Shown: in pieces, positions 36,649-45,031 of the stretch
Numbering within the stretch: position 1 is the stretch's first letter
Layout of the letters: every line of letters begins with the position of its first letter
Source of the DNA: Arthrobacter sp. 260
GTDB lineage: Bacteria > Actinomycetota > Actinomycetes > Actinomycetales > Micrococcaceae
Direction of reading: 5' to 3'
Assembly (NCBI RefSeq): GCF_013116745.1
Contig: NZ_JABFOE010000001.1
Location: forward strand, 186,001-250,000
DNA length: 64,000 nucleotides
Translations under genes and position numbers: made by a program
The notes under the pieces: generated by a model
What the model saw: only the letters and a program-made list of their open reading frames with translations
Database searches by the model: none
Told to the model about the DNA's origin: nothing

Positions 36649-37782
36649 CTAAGTGGGAGTGACCTTCAGCCGCAGATCGCCGAGCCCGCGAGGACGGCGT
36701 GCAAGGGCTCCGGCGATATCGCGCAGTTCCCGCGCGGCCGCCGAGTCGCTGGCGCCCGCAACAATGGGATGCCCGCTGTCGCCGCCCTCCCTCAACGCAA
36801 CCTCCAGAGGAACACTGCCCAGCAGCGGCACCGGGTACCCCATCGCTTCGGTGAGGCGCCCCGCGAGAGCCTGGCCGCCGCCCGTGCCGAACAGTTCCAT
36901 CCGCTCCCCGCCAGGAAGTTCAAGCCAGGACATGTTCTCGATGACTCCTGAGACTTTCTGACCAGTCTGGGCGGCGATGGTACCGGCCCGCTCCGCCACG
37001 TCCGCTGCGGCTGTCTGCGGCGTGGTGACCACCAGGATCTCCGAGGAGGGAAGGAGCTGTGCGACAGAGATCGCGATGTCTCCCGTGCCGGGAGGCAGAT
37101 CCAGGAACAGGACATCCAGGTCACCGAAATGCACGTCGCCGAGGAACTGCTCCAGAGCCCGGTGCAGCATTGGTCCACGCCACGCCACCGGCTGGTTGCC
37201 GCTGATGAACATACCGATGGAGATGACTTTGACGTCCATCGCCACAGGGGGCAGGATCATCTCATCCACCCGGGTGGGCGCCTGGGTGATTCCCATCAGC
37301 GAGGGCACAGAGAAGCCGTACACGTCGGCGTCGACAATCCCCACCCGCAACCCCTGCGCCGCCATCGCCACCGCAAGGTTGACCGTGACACTGGACTTTC
37401 CGACGCCGCCTTTCCCGCTGGCCACCGCATAGATCCGGGTAAGGGACGAGGGCTCGTTGAAGGGGATACCCTTCCGGTCGCCGGGCCCCTTGAGCTGTTC
37501 CTTGAGTTGGTTCCGCTGCTCCTGGGTCATCACTCCGAGTCGGACCTCCACTGCCGAAACCCCTGGCAGGCCGCCCACTGCTGCCTCAACGTCCCGGGTG
37601 ATCGTGCCCCGGAGCGGACAGCCCGCAATGGTGAGAAGGACGTCGACGGTGACCACACCGTCGTCGAACGCGGTGCCAGCCACCATCCCGAGTTCAGTGA
37701 TGGGTTTGCGAAGTTCGGGATCGATCACGGTCGCCAGGGCTGCTTCAATGTCCTCCAGCGGTGTGACTAAAGGACCCATCAC
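36649..37782 (-). CDS. Mrp/ApbC-type P-loop ATPase with N-terminal MIP18 domain
   Basis: Implicated in Fe-S cluster delivery. 377 residues: DUF59/MIP18 domain (1-95), with the only Cys of the protein in IAGCPLR, then the Mrp ATPase with deviant Walker A GKGGVGKSSVTVNLA, IVDADVYGFSVPSLMG, and VLFLDLPPGTGD. The CxxC that holds the bridging cluster in many Mrp/Nbp35 proteins is absent: the corresponding segment reads ENMSWLELPGGERMELFG. Start is GTG 37782 or ATG 37779. Overlaps the DUF1003 gene by 4 bases. Context matches Rv1229c. Confidence 0.9.
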   Translation of the reverse strand: MMGPLVTPLEDIEAALATVIDPELRKPITELGMVAGTAFDDGVVTVDVLLTIAGCPLRGTITRDVEAAVGGLPGVSAVEVRLGVMTQEQRNQLKEQLKGPGDRKGIPFNEPSSLTRIYAVASGKGGVGKSSVTVNLAVAMAAQGLRVGIVDADVYGFSVPSLMGITQAPTRVDEMILPPVAMDVKVISIGMFISGNQPVAWRGPMLHRALEQFLGDVHFGDLDVLFLDLPPGTGDIAISVAQLLPSSEILVVTTPQTAAADVAERAGTIAAQTGQKVSGVIENMSWLELPGGERMELFGTGGGQALAGRLTEAMGYPVPLLGSVPLEVALREGGDSGHPIVAGASDSAAARELRDIAGALARRPRGLGDLRLKVTPT

Positions 37783-38372
37783 GTCCGGTCTGTCCGGTTG
37801 GGCTGAAGCTTCGGCAGGGACGCCGTCTGCTCACCGCTCCTGCGCCGGGCCTTCTTGTGCAGCGCGGTGTCCTTGTCATCGGTGTCGAGGATTTCCTCGA
37901 GCACCGAGCGGAGCTCCGACCTCACGTAGTCGCGGGTGGCAACCTCGCGGATGGCGATGCGGAGTTCGGCGATCTCGCGGGTCAGGTATTCGGTGTCGGA
38001 GAGGTTGCGTTCGGCGCGCTGGCGGTCCTGGCGGAGTGACACCCGGTCGCGGTCGTCCTGCCGGTTCTGGGCGAGCAGCAGTAGCGGAGCAGCGTAGGAC
38101 GCCTGGAGGGAGAGCATCAGGGTCAGCAGGGTGAAACCGATAGCGGCGCTGTCGAAACGCAGTCCGCCGGGTGCCCACGAGTTCCAGGCCAGCCAGACCG
38201 CAACAAACACCGTCATGTAGAACAGGAACTGGGGGGTCCCCATGAACCGGGCAAAGTTCTCGGTGGCGCTGCCGAACCGGTCCGGGTTCGGGCGCAAGCG
38301 GGGGAGCCAGCGGGTCCGGCTCTCACGGGGGGTGTCGAGCCCCGTCGCAGTGGTCTTGATTCGCTCAGCCAT
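37779..38372 (-). CDS. DUF1003 membrane protein
   Basis: 197 residues. A polar N-terminus, two helices (FLFYMTVFVAVWLAWNSWAPGG and FTLLTLMLSLQASYAAPLLLLAQNRQDDRDR, the diagnostic DUF1003 stretch), then a long charged segment predicted as coiled coil (RQRAERNLSDTEYLTREIAELRIAIREVATRDYVRSELRSVLEEI). Function unknown. Overlaps its upstream neighbour by 8 bases and downstream mrp by 4, so the three minus-strand genes form one operon. Confidence 0.92.
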   Translation of the reverse strand: MAERIKTTATGLDTPRESRTRWLPRLRPNPDRFGSATENFARFMGTPQFLFYMTVFVAVWLAWNSWAPGGLRFDSAAIGFTLLTLMLSLQASYAAPLLLLAQNRQDDRDRVSLRQDRQRAERNLSDTEYLTREIAELRIAIREVATRDYVRSELRSVLEEILDTDDKDTALHKKARRRSGEQTASLPKLQPNRTDRT

Positions 38373-39645
38373 TGGTTGCTCCCTTCGTCAGCCCGGGATA
38401 GTCGTTTGCGGCCCGCCAGTCGTCGGGCAGGAGATGGTCGAGGACGTCGTCCACGGTGACCGCCCCGACCAGCCGGCCCTCCTTGTTGACTACGGGGAGG
38501 GAGTTGAGGTTGTAGGTGGCAAGGATGCGCGCCACTTCACTGATGTTGGCCTGGTCGCCGACGGGTTCCAGATCGGTATCCACGATGTTGCCCAGCTGCT
38601 CGGGTGGCGGGAACCGCAGCAACTGCTGGATGTGGACGACGCCCAGGTACCGTCCGGTCGGCGTCTCCAGGGGCGGCCGGCAGACGAAGATCGACGACGC
38701 CAGAGCGGGAGTGAGTTCCTCCCGGCGGACATGGGCCAGCGCTTCCGCCACCGTCGCCTCCGGCGGGAGAATGACCGGCACCGTCGTCATCATGGAGCCT
38801 GCGGTGTCCTCCTCATATTGGAGCAGCCGCCGGACGTCCTCGGCGTCCTCGGGTTCCATCAGCGCCAGCAGGTCTTCCTTCTGGGCCTCGGGGAGCTCAT
38901 TCAGCAGGTCGGCTGCGTCGTCCGGGTCCATTTCCTCAAGGACGTCGGCGGCGCGCTCGCGGTTCAGGGACGAGATGATCTGCACCTGGTCGTCGTCGGG
39001 CAGCTCCTGGAGGATGTCCGCAAGCCGGTCGTCCTGCAGCGCGCCTGCAATCTCGGTGCGCCGCTTGTCGCTCATCTCGTGGAGTGCGTCGGCGAAGTCG
39101 GCGGGTTTCAGGTCCTCATGCTGCGCAACGAACTGGGAAGCACCCTGGGGCTCTGCAGTGCCGCCGTGGTAGGCATCCATCCAGTCGACGATCAGGCGCT
39201 CGCCGCGTCGGAGACCGCGTAGGGGCGATGACCCAGCCCCGCGCCTGATGAACATCTGGGACACGTGCCAGTCGCCGGCACGGTCCATCTCGATGGCAAT
39301 GTCCTCGATGGTCGCTTCTCCGCTGCCGTCACGGAGGGTGACCCGTCGGTCAAACAGCTCACCGACGACCAGCATCTCGGCGCCCCGCTGCTCGAAGCGG
39401 CGCAGGTTGACCAACCCGGTACAAATAATCTGGGTGGAGTCAATAGAGGTGACCCGGGTCATCGGCACGAAGACGCGCCGTTTGCCAGGAACCTCAACCA
39501 CCAGGCCCACCGCCTGCGGGGCGGCGTTCGGTCCGGGATCCAGGACGACGGCGTCGCGAAGCCGGCCCAGACGGTCACCCAGGGGGTCAAACACGTCGAG
39601 GCCAAGCAGGCGCGCCACGAAGACACGGGTCGGGTTAGTACTCAC
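38365..39645 (-). CDS. PRC-barrel/MgtE-N/CBS domain protein without the channel domain
   Basis: 426 residues: an N-terminal PRC-barrel-like part (FVARLLGLDVFDPLGDRLGRLRDAVV) repeated around 90-140, the MgtE N-terminal superhelix of DALHEMSDKRRTEIAGALQDDRLADILQELPDDD-type repeats, and paired CBS domains (SSIFVCRPPLETPTGRYLGVVHIQQLL; LATYNLNSLPVVNKEGRLVGAVTVDDVLDHL). MgtE Mg2+ channels carry the same cytosolic gate, but there are no membrane helices here, so it is more likely a Mg2+/nucleotide sensor than a transporter. Starts at GTG 39645. Similar to Rv1232c in architecture and place. Confidence 0.9.
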   Translation of the reverse strand: MSTNPTRVFVARLLGLDVFDPLGDRLGRLRDAVVLDPGPNAAPQAVGLVVEVPGKRRVFVPMTRVTSIDSTQIICTGLVNLRRFEQRGAEMLVVGELFDRRVTLRDGSGEATIEDIAIEMDRAGDWHVSQMFIRRGAGSSPLRGLRRGERLIVDWMDAYHGGTAEPQGASQFVAQHEDLKPADFADALHEMSDKRRTEIAGALQDDRLADILQELPDDDQVQIISSLNRERAADVLEEMDPDDAADLLNELPEAQKEDLLALMEPEDAEDVRRLLQYEEDTAGSMMTTVPVILPPEATVAEALAHVRREELTPALASSIFVCRPPLETPTGRYLGVVHIQQLLRFPPPEQLGNIVDTDLEPVGDQANISEVARILATYNLNSLPVVNKEGRLVGAVTVDDVLDHLLPDDWRAANDYPGLTKGATNG

Positions 39646-39651
39646 CTGCCT

Positions 39652-39657
39652 AGGCTA
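39652..39657 (-). promoter_or_regulatory. -10 box of a probably leaderless MgtE-N/CBS operon promoter
   Basis: TAGCCT on the minus strand, six bases before GTG 39645. Confidence 0.55.
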
Positions 39658-39763
39658 CTTCGGAACACCGTGTTCTGCGTTATTCGGTTGGGAGCCGGCG
39701 GGGGCTAGTTCACTGCGAGCGATACGAACCCACAGCACGGTCAAAGTGGGCAAGAATGGGACC

Positions 39764-40591
39764 ATGTCAAACGTGCTTGGACGAACGGCGTCACGGGATG
39801 AAAGCCGCATCCTGCCCAAAGGCGAGACCGTCGGGCGGTACAGTGCCTACCTGGATGCCCAGAAGGCAGTGGACTACCTTGCCGACAGCAAGTTCCCGGT
39901 CCAGAAGGTCTCGATCATTGGCAGCGACCTGAAAACAGTCGAGCGGGTCACCGGGCGGCTCAGCTACCCACGGGTGGCCCTCGCCAGCGCGGCGACCGGT
40001 GCCTGGTTTGGCTTCTTCGTAGGCCTGATCCTCACCCTGTTCGGCGACGGCGGCGCGTACCTGCCGATCATTACCTCGATGGCGCTCGGCGCAGTGTTCT
40101 GGATGTTGTTCGGCGTGATCACGTATGCGTTCCAGCGGGGCAAGCGGGACTTCACCTCCACCAGCCAGGTCATCGCGACCAGCTACGATGTCATCGTCGA
40201 ACCGGATGCGGCGGGCGAGGCACGTCGCATGCTGCAGCAACTGCCCATGAACGGGCAGTCCCAGCATCCCGGCAATGCCCCGCAGGGCTGGCAGCCCCCC
40301 GCAGGCGGTGGCCAGCCGCCTCAGCAGCCGACGCCGCCGGCCGCTTGGCAGGATCCGCTGGCGCAGCCGCCCCGCGACAGCCAGCCTGCCGCTGCGCAGC
40401 CAGGCGGTCCGCAGAGTGCCACCGGTGACCCGACCCCGGAGTCAGGTCCCCGGCGCGGACAGTTCGCCGACCTCCCGGACGGCCGCCCCCAGTACGGGGT
40501 GCGGGTGACCCAGCCGGACAACGGGCAAGCTCCGGAGACAACCGGCACGCAGGAACCCAGGGAGAACGCCGAACAGGATCCGAAGCAGTAA
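39764..40591 (+). CDS. General-stress-type membrane protein with Pro/Gln-rich tail
   Basis: 275 residues from ATG 39764 (the frame extends upstream but only as a shadow of the opposite gene). Residues 20-70 (VGRYSAYLDAQKAVDYLADSKFPVQKVSIIGSDLKTVERVTGR) match the heat-induced/general stress YflT-like domain; two helices follow (ALASAATGAWFGFFVGLILTLFG; ITSMALGAVFWMLFGVITYAF). The last ~110 residues are low-complexity Pro, Gln, Gly, likely disordered. Function unknown. AAGAAT six bases upstream could be a -10 box. Confidence 0.85.
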   Translation: MSNVLGRTASRDESRILPKGETVGRYSAYLDAQKAVDYLADSKFPVQKVSIIGSDLKTVERVTGRLSYPRVALASAATGAWFGFFVGLILTLFGDGGAYLPIITSMALGAVFWMLFGVITYAFQRGKRDFTSTSQVIATSYDVIVEPDAAGEARRMLQQLPMNGQSQHPGNAPQGWQPPAGGGQPPQQPTPPAAWQDPLAQPPRDSQPAAAQPGGPQSATGDPTPESGPRRGQFADLPDGRPQYGVRVTQPDNGQAPETTGTQEPRENAEQDPKQ

Positions 40592-40664
40592 CGTCCCCGG
40601 ACGTCCCCACGGGGACCCGGGCGGGCAGCTGCAAGTACAGGCCGCGTCACGCGGGAAGCGGGAC

Positions 40665-41591
40665 TCAGTCGCCTGGTCCGCCGGCCAGGAGGGCGGACGC
40701 TGCCGCTAAATGACCGGGGTCCCCGGTCTCCAGGGCGAAGGTCGCGTAGCCGACGGGAGCTGCGGCCATCAACGCGGCACACCGGTCGGCAAGCCGCGGC
40801 TCGTCCCAGCCGGTAATGTCCCGGTAGGCGTCAACGGTCCTCATGAACGCCTCGGGTGGCGCGCTGACCTGCTGGAACATGAAATCCAGGGCTGGGTCGC
40901 CCACAGCCGCCGTCGTCCAGTCGAGTACTGAGAGGATGCCGTCATCGGGTCCCAGCAACAGGTGTGCCGGATACAGTTCACCGTGGGTCAGGACGGTGCG
41001 ATCCGGCCACAGTGAGTCGACGTCGAGCCAGCGGGACCACCGGGTCAGGAGCGAGTCGGCCACCGTGAAGTGTTCCTTCGCGAGGGCGATGTCCGCCCGC
41101 CACTTGTCACGCACGCCGGCCGATGTCCGGACGTTGACCCCGGCTGCGGCAGCATCGCCCACGTCCACGGAGTGCAGGGCGGCGATCAGCTGGCCCAGTG
41201 AGGTTGCATAGTGCTCTGACGAGGTGTCGAAATGCCACACTGGCTGACCAGCGTCGTCGAGCGTGAGGCCAGGGGTTCCAGGAAGCAGCGGGTAGGCAAT
41301 GAGGTCAGCGGCCTTGATGCGCCAGTCGGGGACGCCCACGTCGAGGCGGGGTTTGAGGAAGTTGAGGATCAGGGCTTCCTCAGCGAGCTTCGCCGAGACG
41401 TCGGGGCGGCGGGGCAGCCGCAGCACCCACGGTTCGCCGTCGAGCGCGGTGGCGAACACCACGCGGTAGTCGAGCCCTGCCTCGTTGAAGCGCAGGCTCT
41501 CCGGATCCAGATCGAGACCATGACCGGCCGCCAGGGCCGTCAGCTCTGCAGGTGATGGCGCAGGCAACGACGCTGACGGCTGGGCGGTCAT
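40665..41591 (-). CDS. Aminoglycoside/macrolide-phosphotransferase-like kinase
   Basis: 308 residues of the APH fold: nucleotide-binding lobe (YRVVFATALDGEPWVLRLPRRPDVSAKLAEEALILNFL), catalytic loop HGELYPAHLL, which has H-G-E-x-x-P in place of the common HxDxxxxN, and the metal-binding SVLDWTTAAVGDPALDF. Similar proteins are macrolide 2'-phosphotransferases (Mph), where HGDLxPxH is typical; Glu in place of Asp should weaken catalysis unless compensated. Four bases separate it from the upstream peptidase, so they are co-transcribed. Resistance is possible but unproven. Confidence 0.8.
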   Translation of the reverse strand: MTAQPSASLPAPSPAELTALAAGHGLDLDPESLRFNEAGLDYRVVFATALDGEPWVLRLPRRPDVSAKLAEEALILNFLKPRLDVGVPDWRIKAADLIAYPLLPGTPGLTLDDAGQPVWHFDTSSEHYATSLGQLIAALHSVDVGDAAAAGVNVRTSAGVRDKWRADIALAKEHFTVADSLLTRWSRWLDVDSLWPDRTVLTHGELYPAHLLLGPDDGILSVLDWTTAAVGDPALDFMFQQVSAPPEAFMRTVDAYRDITGWDEPRLADRCAALMAAAPVGYATFALETGDPGHLAAASALLAGGPGD

Positions 41592-41595
41592 CGGA

Positions 41596-43182
41596 TTACT
41601 CGCCGGTGGGGCTGTAGATGCCCGCCATCCAGGCCTCGACGTCGTCAGCCTCGCGGGGCAGCGCCGCGCTCAGGTTTACGGGGCCTTCGGCGGTCATCAG
41701 GATGTCATCTTCGATCCGTACACCGATGCCGCGGAACTCCTCGGGTACTGACAGGTCCTCGTCCTTGAAATACAGGCCCGGCTCGATGGTGAACACCATG
41801 CCCTCGGTGAGGACCCCATCCAGGTAGAGCTCACGCTTGGCCTGTGCGCAGTCGTGCACATCCATGCCGAGGTGATGGCTGGTGCCGTGGGGCATCCAGC
41901 GCCGGTGGTGCTGGCCGTCCTGGGACAGTGCCACTTCGAGGGACACCGGGAGCAGGCCCCAGGCGTCGAGGCGTTCAGCCAGGACGCTGATTGATGCCTG
42001 GTGCACGTCACGGAACTTGCGGCCCGGCTGGGCGGCGGCGAATCCGGCGTCGGCCGCGTCGAGCACAGCCTGGTAGATCTTCCGCTGGATGTCCGAGTAC
42101 TTGCCGTTCACCGGGAGGGTGCGGGTGATGTCGGCGGTGTACAGGCTGTCGGCTTCGACGCCGGCGTCCAGGAGCAACAGGTCACCGGCGTGGACCTGCC
42201 CGTTGTTCCTGATCCAGTGGAGCACCGTCGCGTTGTTGCCGGACGCTGCGATGGTGTCGTATCCCAGATCGTTGCCTTCCTCGCGTGCCCGGGCGAAGAA
42301 GGCACCTTCGACCACACGCTCACCGCGGGGGTGGGTGATGGCGCGGGGGAGTTCCTTGACCACTTCGTGGAACCCGTTGACGGTCGCGGCGACGGCAATC
42401 TTCATCTGCTCGACCTCCCACGAGTCCTTCAGGAGCCTGAGCTCGGAGAGTGCCTCGGCAAGTTTGCTGTCCAGCTCGTCGGACTTTTCCAGGTCGACGC
42501 CGGTGTTGATCCGGGACGTGTCGACCAGTGCGTCGGCGTTGAGGTCCACCTCGCGCAGCAACCGGATCCGCATGCCGCCGACCTCGGGCACTCCCGCGTC
42601 CTTGGTGATCGCGACCTCCAGCTCGGCCAGGTCCGCTGTCTCAATCGACAGAAGTGCCCTGACCTGGGCGTGGGACAGACGGGAGCCGATCCAGAACTCG
42701 CCGTACCGCGCGTTGGCGTAGAACTCCGGGTTGTCGTGCCCGGCAAGCTCCTTGAAGTACAGGGTGGCGTGGTGTTGGCCACCGTCGTCGCCCTGGCCAG
42801 CCTCGGTGGGTTCCATGATCAGCACGGCGTCCGGCTCGTGGTCGAGTCCGAAACCGGTCAGGTGGGCGAATCCTGAATGTGGACGGAAACGGTAGTCGGT
42901 GTCATTGGAGCGCACCTTGAAGGGCCCGGCAGGGATCACGATTCGCTCGCCGGGGAACTTGTCGGAGATGGCCCGGCGACGCTTCGCTGCGTAGGGCGCC
43001 ACCTCCGCCTCGGCGGGCAGCTCGGTGGGCTTCGTCGCCCACTGTTGGGCCATGAAGGCCTTGAAAGCATCCGAATCCGGCCGCTGGGAACGGTTCTCGT
43101 TCCGGGCGGCGAGGGGCTGCTCCTCTGGGGTGGGGGGCGTCGCGGCGGTCTGGGACAGGGTGTTGTTCTCTGCAGTACTCAC
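41596..43182 (-). CDS. pepP: Xaa-Pro aminopeptidase (aminopeptidase P family)
   Basis: Removes N-terminal residues next to proline; M24B metallopeptidase. 528 residues: a polar N-terminal extension, the creatinase-like N domain, then the pita-bread catalytic domain. Two-metal ligands are visible: LLLDAGVEADSLYTADITRTLP (both Asp), MPHGTSHHLGMDVHD (His), GMVFTIEPGLYF (Glu), GIGVRIEDDI (Glu). Start GTG 43182. Divergent from the PHP gene by 78 bp. Confidence 0.95.
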   Translation of the reverse strand: MSTAENNTLSQTAATPPTPEEQPLAARNENRSQRPDSDAFKAFMAQQWATKPTELPAEAEVAPYAAKRRRAISDKFPGERIVIPAGPFKVRSNDTDYRFRPHSGFAHLTGFGLDHEPDAVLIMEPTEAGQGDDGGQHHATLYFKELAGHDNPEFYANARYGEFWIGSRLSHAQVRALLSIETADLAELEVAITKDAGVPEVGGMRIRLLREVDLNADALVDTSRINTGVDLEKSDELDSKLAEALSELRLLKDSWEVEQMKIAVAATVNGFHEVVKELPRAITHPRGERVVEGAFFARAREEGNDLGYDTIAASGNNATVLHWIRNNGQVHAGDLLLLDAGVEADSLYTADITRTLPVNGKYSDIQRKIYQAVLDAADAGFAAAQPGRKFRDVHQASISVLAERLDAWGLLPVSLEVALSQDGQHHRRWMPHGTSHHLGMDVHDCAQAKRELYLDGVLTEGMVFTIEPGLYFKDEDLSVPEEFRGIGVRIEDDILMTAEGPVNLSAALPREADDVEAWMAGIYSPTGE

Positions 43183-43248
43183 CCCCCTATGATCCCACCG
43201 GTACCGGAGGCAACCAAACAGTTGTCCACCGGTGCGTCGGCGCGGGCG

Positions 43249-43254
43249 TAGATT
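43249..43254 (+). promoter_or_regulatory. -10 box of a probably leaderless PHP-gene promoter
   Basis: TAGATT, six bases before GTG 43261. Confidence 0.6.
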
Positions 43255-43260
43255 GGGTGG

Positions 43261-44106
43261 GTGAGAATCGACCTACACACCCACTCGACCGTCTCGGACG
43301 GCACCGAAAGCCCAGCCGTGCTGATCAGGGCGGCCCGGGACGCCGGACTCGACGTCATAGCACTGACCGACCACGACTCGACAGCTGGTTGGGGCCCAGC
43401 CGCGGAGGCGGCGCAGCGGGAAGGGGTTGCTTTGATCCCCGGGATGGAGGTCTCCTGCCGCACCGACACGGGCATCAGTGTCCATGTGCTCTCCTATCTT
43501 CACAATCCCCTGCATGCGCCCCTGGTGGAGGAGATCCAGCGGTCCAGGGATGCCCGGTTGTCGAGGGCGGAGCGCATGGTTGAACGCCTCGGCGCCGACT
43601 ATCCCATCACCTGGGCGGACGTGCAGGAGCACATTGCCGAAGGCGCAACGGTCGGCCGTCCCCACATTGCTGATTCGCTGGTGACGCTGGGAATCGTGTC
43701 CGACCGTAGTGAGGCCTTCAAGCACATCCTCACCGCCGCCTCGCCCTACTGGGTGGGCCACTACGCCCCGCACCCCGCTCGGGCCGTCGAGCTGATCCGC
43801 CAGGCGGGAGGGGTGGCGGTCTTCGCCCATCCGGTGGCCTCGGCGCGCGGACGGGTGGTGGGCGACGACGTCGTCGGCCAGATGATCGACGCCGGTCTGC
43901 AGGGGCTGGAGATTGAGCACCGTGACAACCCGGAGCCCGGACGCCAGGAGCTCCGGCGCATCGCCGCCCGGCACGGGTTGCTCGCGACCGGATCCAGTGA
44001 CTACCACGGGGAGGGGAAGCCCAACCGGTTGGGCGAGAACCTGACCTCGGCTGCGGTGCTCGAGCAAATTGAGGCGCTCGCCACCGGGTCCGTCGTCGTC
44101 CGCTGA
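43261..44106 (+). CDS. PHP-domain phosphoesterase (RNase AM/TrpH-like)
   Basis: 281 residues. Metal motifs of the polymerase-and-histidinol-phosphatase family: MRIDLHTHSTVSDG at the N-terminus, IALTDHDSTAGW, GMEVSCR, a central His cluster in VGRPHIAD, AVFAHPVA, and GSSDYHGEGKP near the end. The length and motif set match the RNase AM (YciV/TrpH) group, which includes 5'-3' exoribonucleases and 3',5'-nucleotide phosphatases. GTG start directly at a leaderless promoter. Confidence 0.9.
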   Translation: MRIDLHTHSTVSDGTESPAVLIRAARDAGLDVIALTDHDSTAGWGPAAEAAQREGVALIPGMEVSCRTDTGISVHVLSYLHNPLHAPLVEEIQRSRDARLSRAERMVERLGADYPITWADVQEHIAEGATVGRPHIADSLVTLGIVSDRSEAFKHILTAASPYWVGHYAPHPARAVELIRQAGGVAVFAHPVASARGRVVGDDVVGQMIDAGLQGLEIEHRDNPEPGRQELRRIAARHGLLATGSSDYHGEGKPNRLGENLTSAAVLEQIEALATGSVVVR

Positions 44107-44130
44107 CCCCCTCCGGGTGAACTGGATCTT

Positions 44131-45024
44131 CTAGGCCCGGTCCGGTGCTGCCGGGGTGGAAGGCTCACAGTATTGGCCGAGCCGTGAGCTCATCACTTCG
44201 ATCGCCTGGGGGTTCTGGTCCACGCAGACAAAGCGGCGGCCCAGTTTCGCTGCCACTGCGCCCAACGTCCCGGACCCCGCGAAGAAGTCAAGAACCCAGT
44301 CGCCTTCGCGGCTGCTGGCCGTGACAGCACGGCGGAGGAGGCCCTCGGGTTTCTGCGTGGGGTAGCCGGTCTTTTCCCGGCCCGTGGGGGAGACGATGGT
44401 GTGCCACCACACGTCGGTGGGGAGCTTGCCGAGCGCCGCCTTCTCGGGCGTGACCAGTCCCGGGGCCATGTACGGCTCCCGGTCCACCCCGCTGCTGTCG
44501 AAGTAGTAATTCGCCGGGTCCTTGACGTAGACCAGGATGTTGTCGTGTTTGGCGGGCCACCGGCTCTTGGCTCGGGCACCGTAGTCGTAGGCCCAGATGA
44601 TCTCGTTCAGGAAACTCTCCCGGCCGAAGAGCGCATCGAGCATCACCTTGACGTAGTGCACTTCCCGATAGTCCAGGTGTACATACAGGGTGCCGTCGTC
44701 GGTGAGGAGCCGCCACGCCTCAGCAAGGCGTGGCGCAAGGAACTCCCAGTAGTCCTCGAAGGCGTCGTCATAGCTGGCGAGCATGCCCTTGACGGTCGAG
44801 TAGCTGTGTCCCTTGAAACCGACGCGGTCCCCGGTTCCGTCAAGGTTGCGCACCATCGAGGTCTGCTGGCGCCGTTGAGCCCGCCCTGTGTTGAAGGGCG
44901 GGTCAACGTAGATCATGGTGAAGGACCTGTCCGGCAGCGTGGGAAGGTAGCTCGCGTTGTCGGCGTGCACCACCAGATTGCTGCCGTCCGGGCGCCACAG
45001 GGGCGCCGTCCCGGGAACGGCCAC
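44131..45024 (-). CDS. Orphan DNA methyltransferase (beta-class, N6-A or N4-C)
   Basis: 297 residues. Motif IV is IYVDPPFNTGRAQRRQ near residue 40 and motif I, LDFFAGSGTLGAVAAKLGR, is near 255; this catalytic-before-SAM-binding order defines the beta class. The middle (NEIIWAYDYGARAKSRWPAKHDNILVYVKDPANYYF) should hold the target-recognition part. No restriction endonuclease, specificity or phage gene is nearby. Starts at GTG 45024, seven bases after the helicase stop, so the two share a transcript. Target base and site cannot be read. Confidence 0.88.
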   Translation of the reverse strand: MAVPGTAPLWRPDGSNLVVHADNASYLPTLPDRSFTMIYVDPPFNTGRAQRRQQTSMVRNLDGTGDRVGFKGHSYSTVKGMLASYDDAFEDYWEFLAPRLAEAWRLLTDDGTLYVHLDYREVHYVKVMLDALFGRESFLNEIIWAYDYGARAKSRWPAKHDNILVYVKDPANYYFDSSGVDREPYMAPGLVTPEKAALGKLPTDVWWHTIVSPTGREKTGYPTQKPEGLLRRAVTASSREGDWVLDFFAGSGTLGAVAAKLGRRFVCVDQNPQAIEVMSSRLGQYCEPSTPAAPDRA

Positions 45025-45031
45025 TGAGTGC

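Noticed and set aside
39248..39763. N-terminal extension of the general-stress protein
   Set aside because: It is antisense to the MgtE-N/CBS gene; the family domain begins after ATG 39764.
40665..41591. Phosphotransferase as an acquired antibiotic-resistance gene
   Set aside because: No mobile-element context, base composition like its neighbours, a HGE catalytic loop instead of HGD, and tight linkage with a housekeeping peptidase.
44131..45024. Restriction-modification system
   Set aside because: Both flanks hold housekeeping genes; no nuclease or specificity subunit is present in the window near it.
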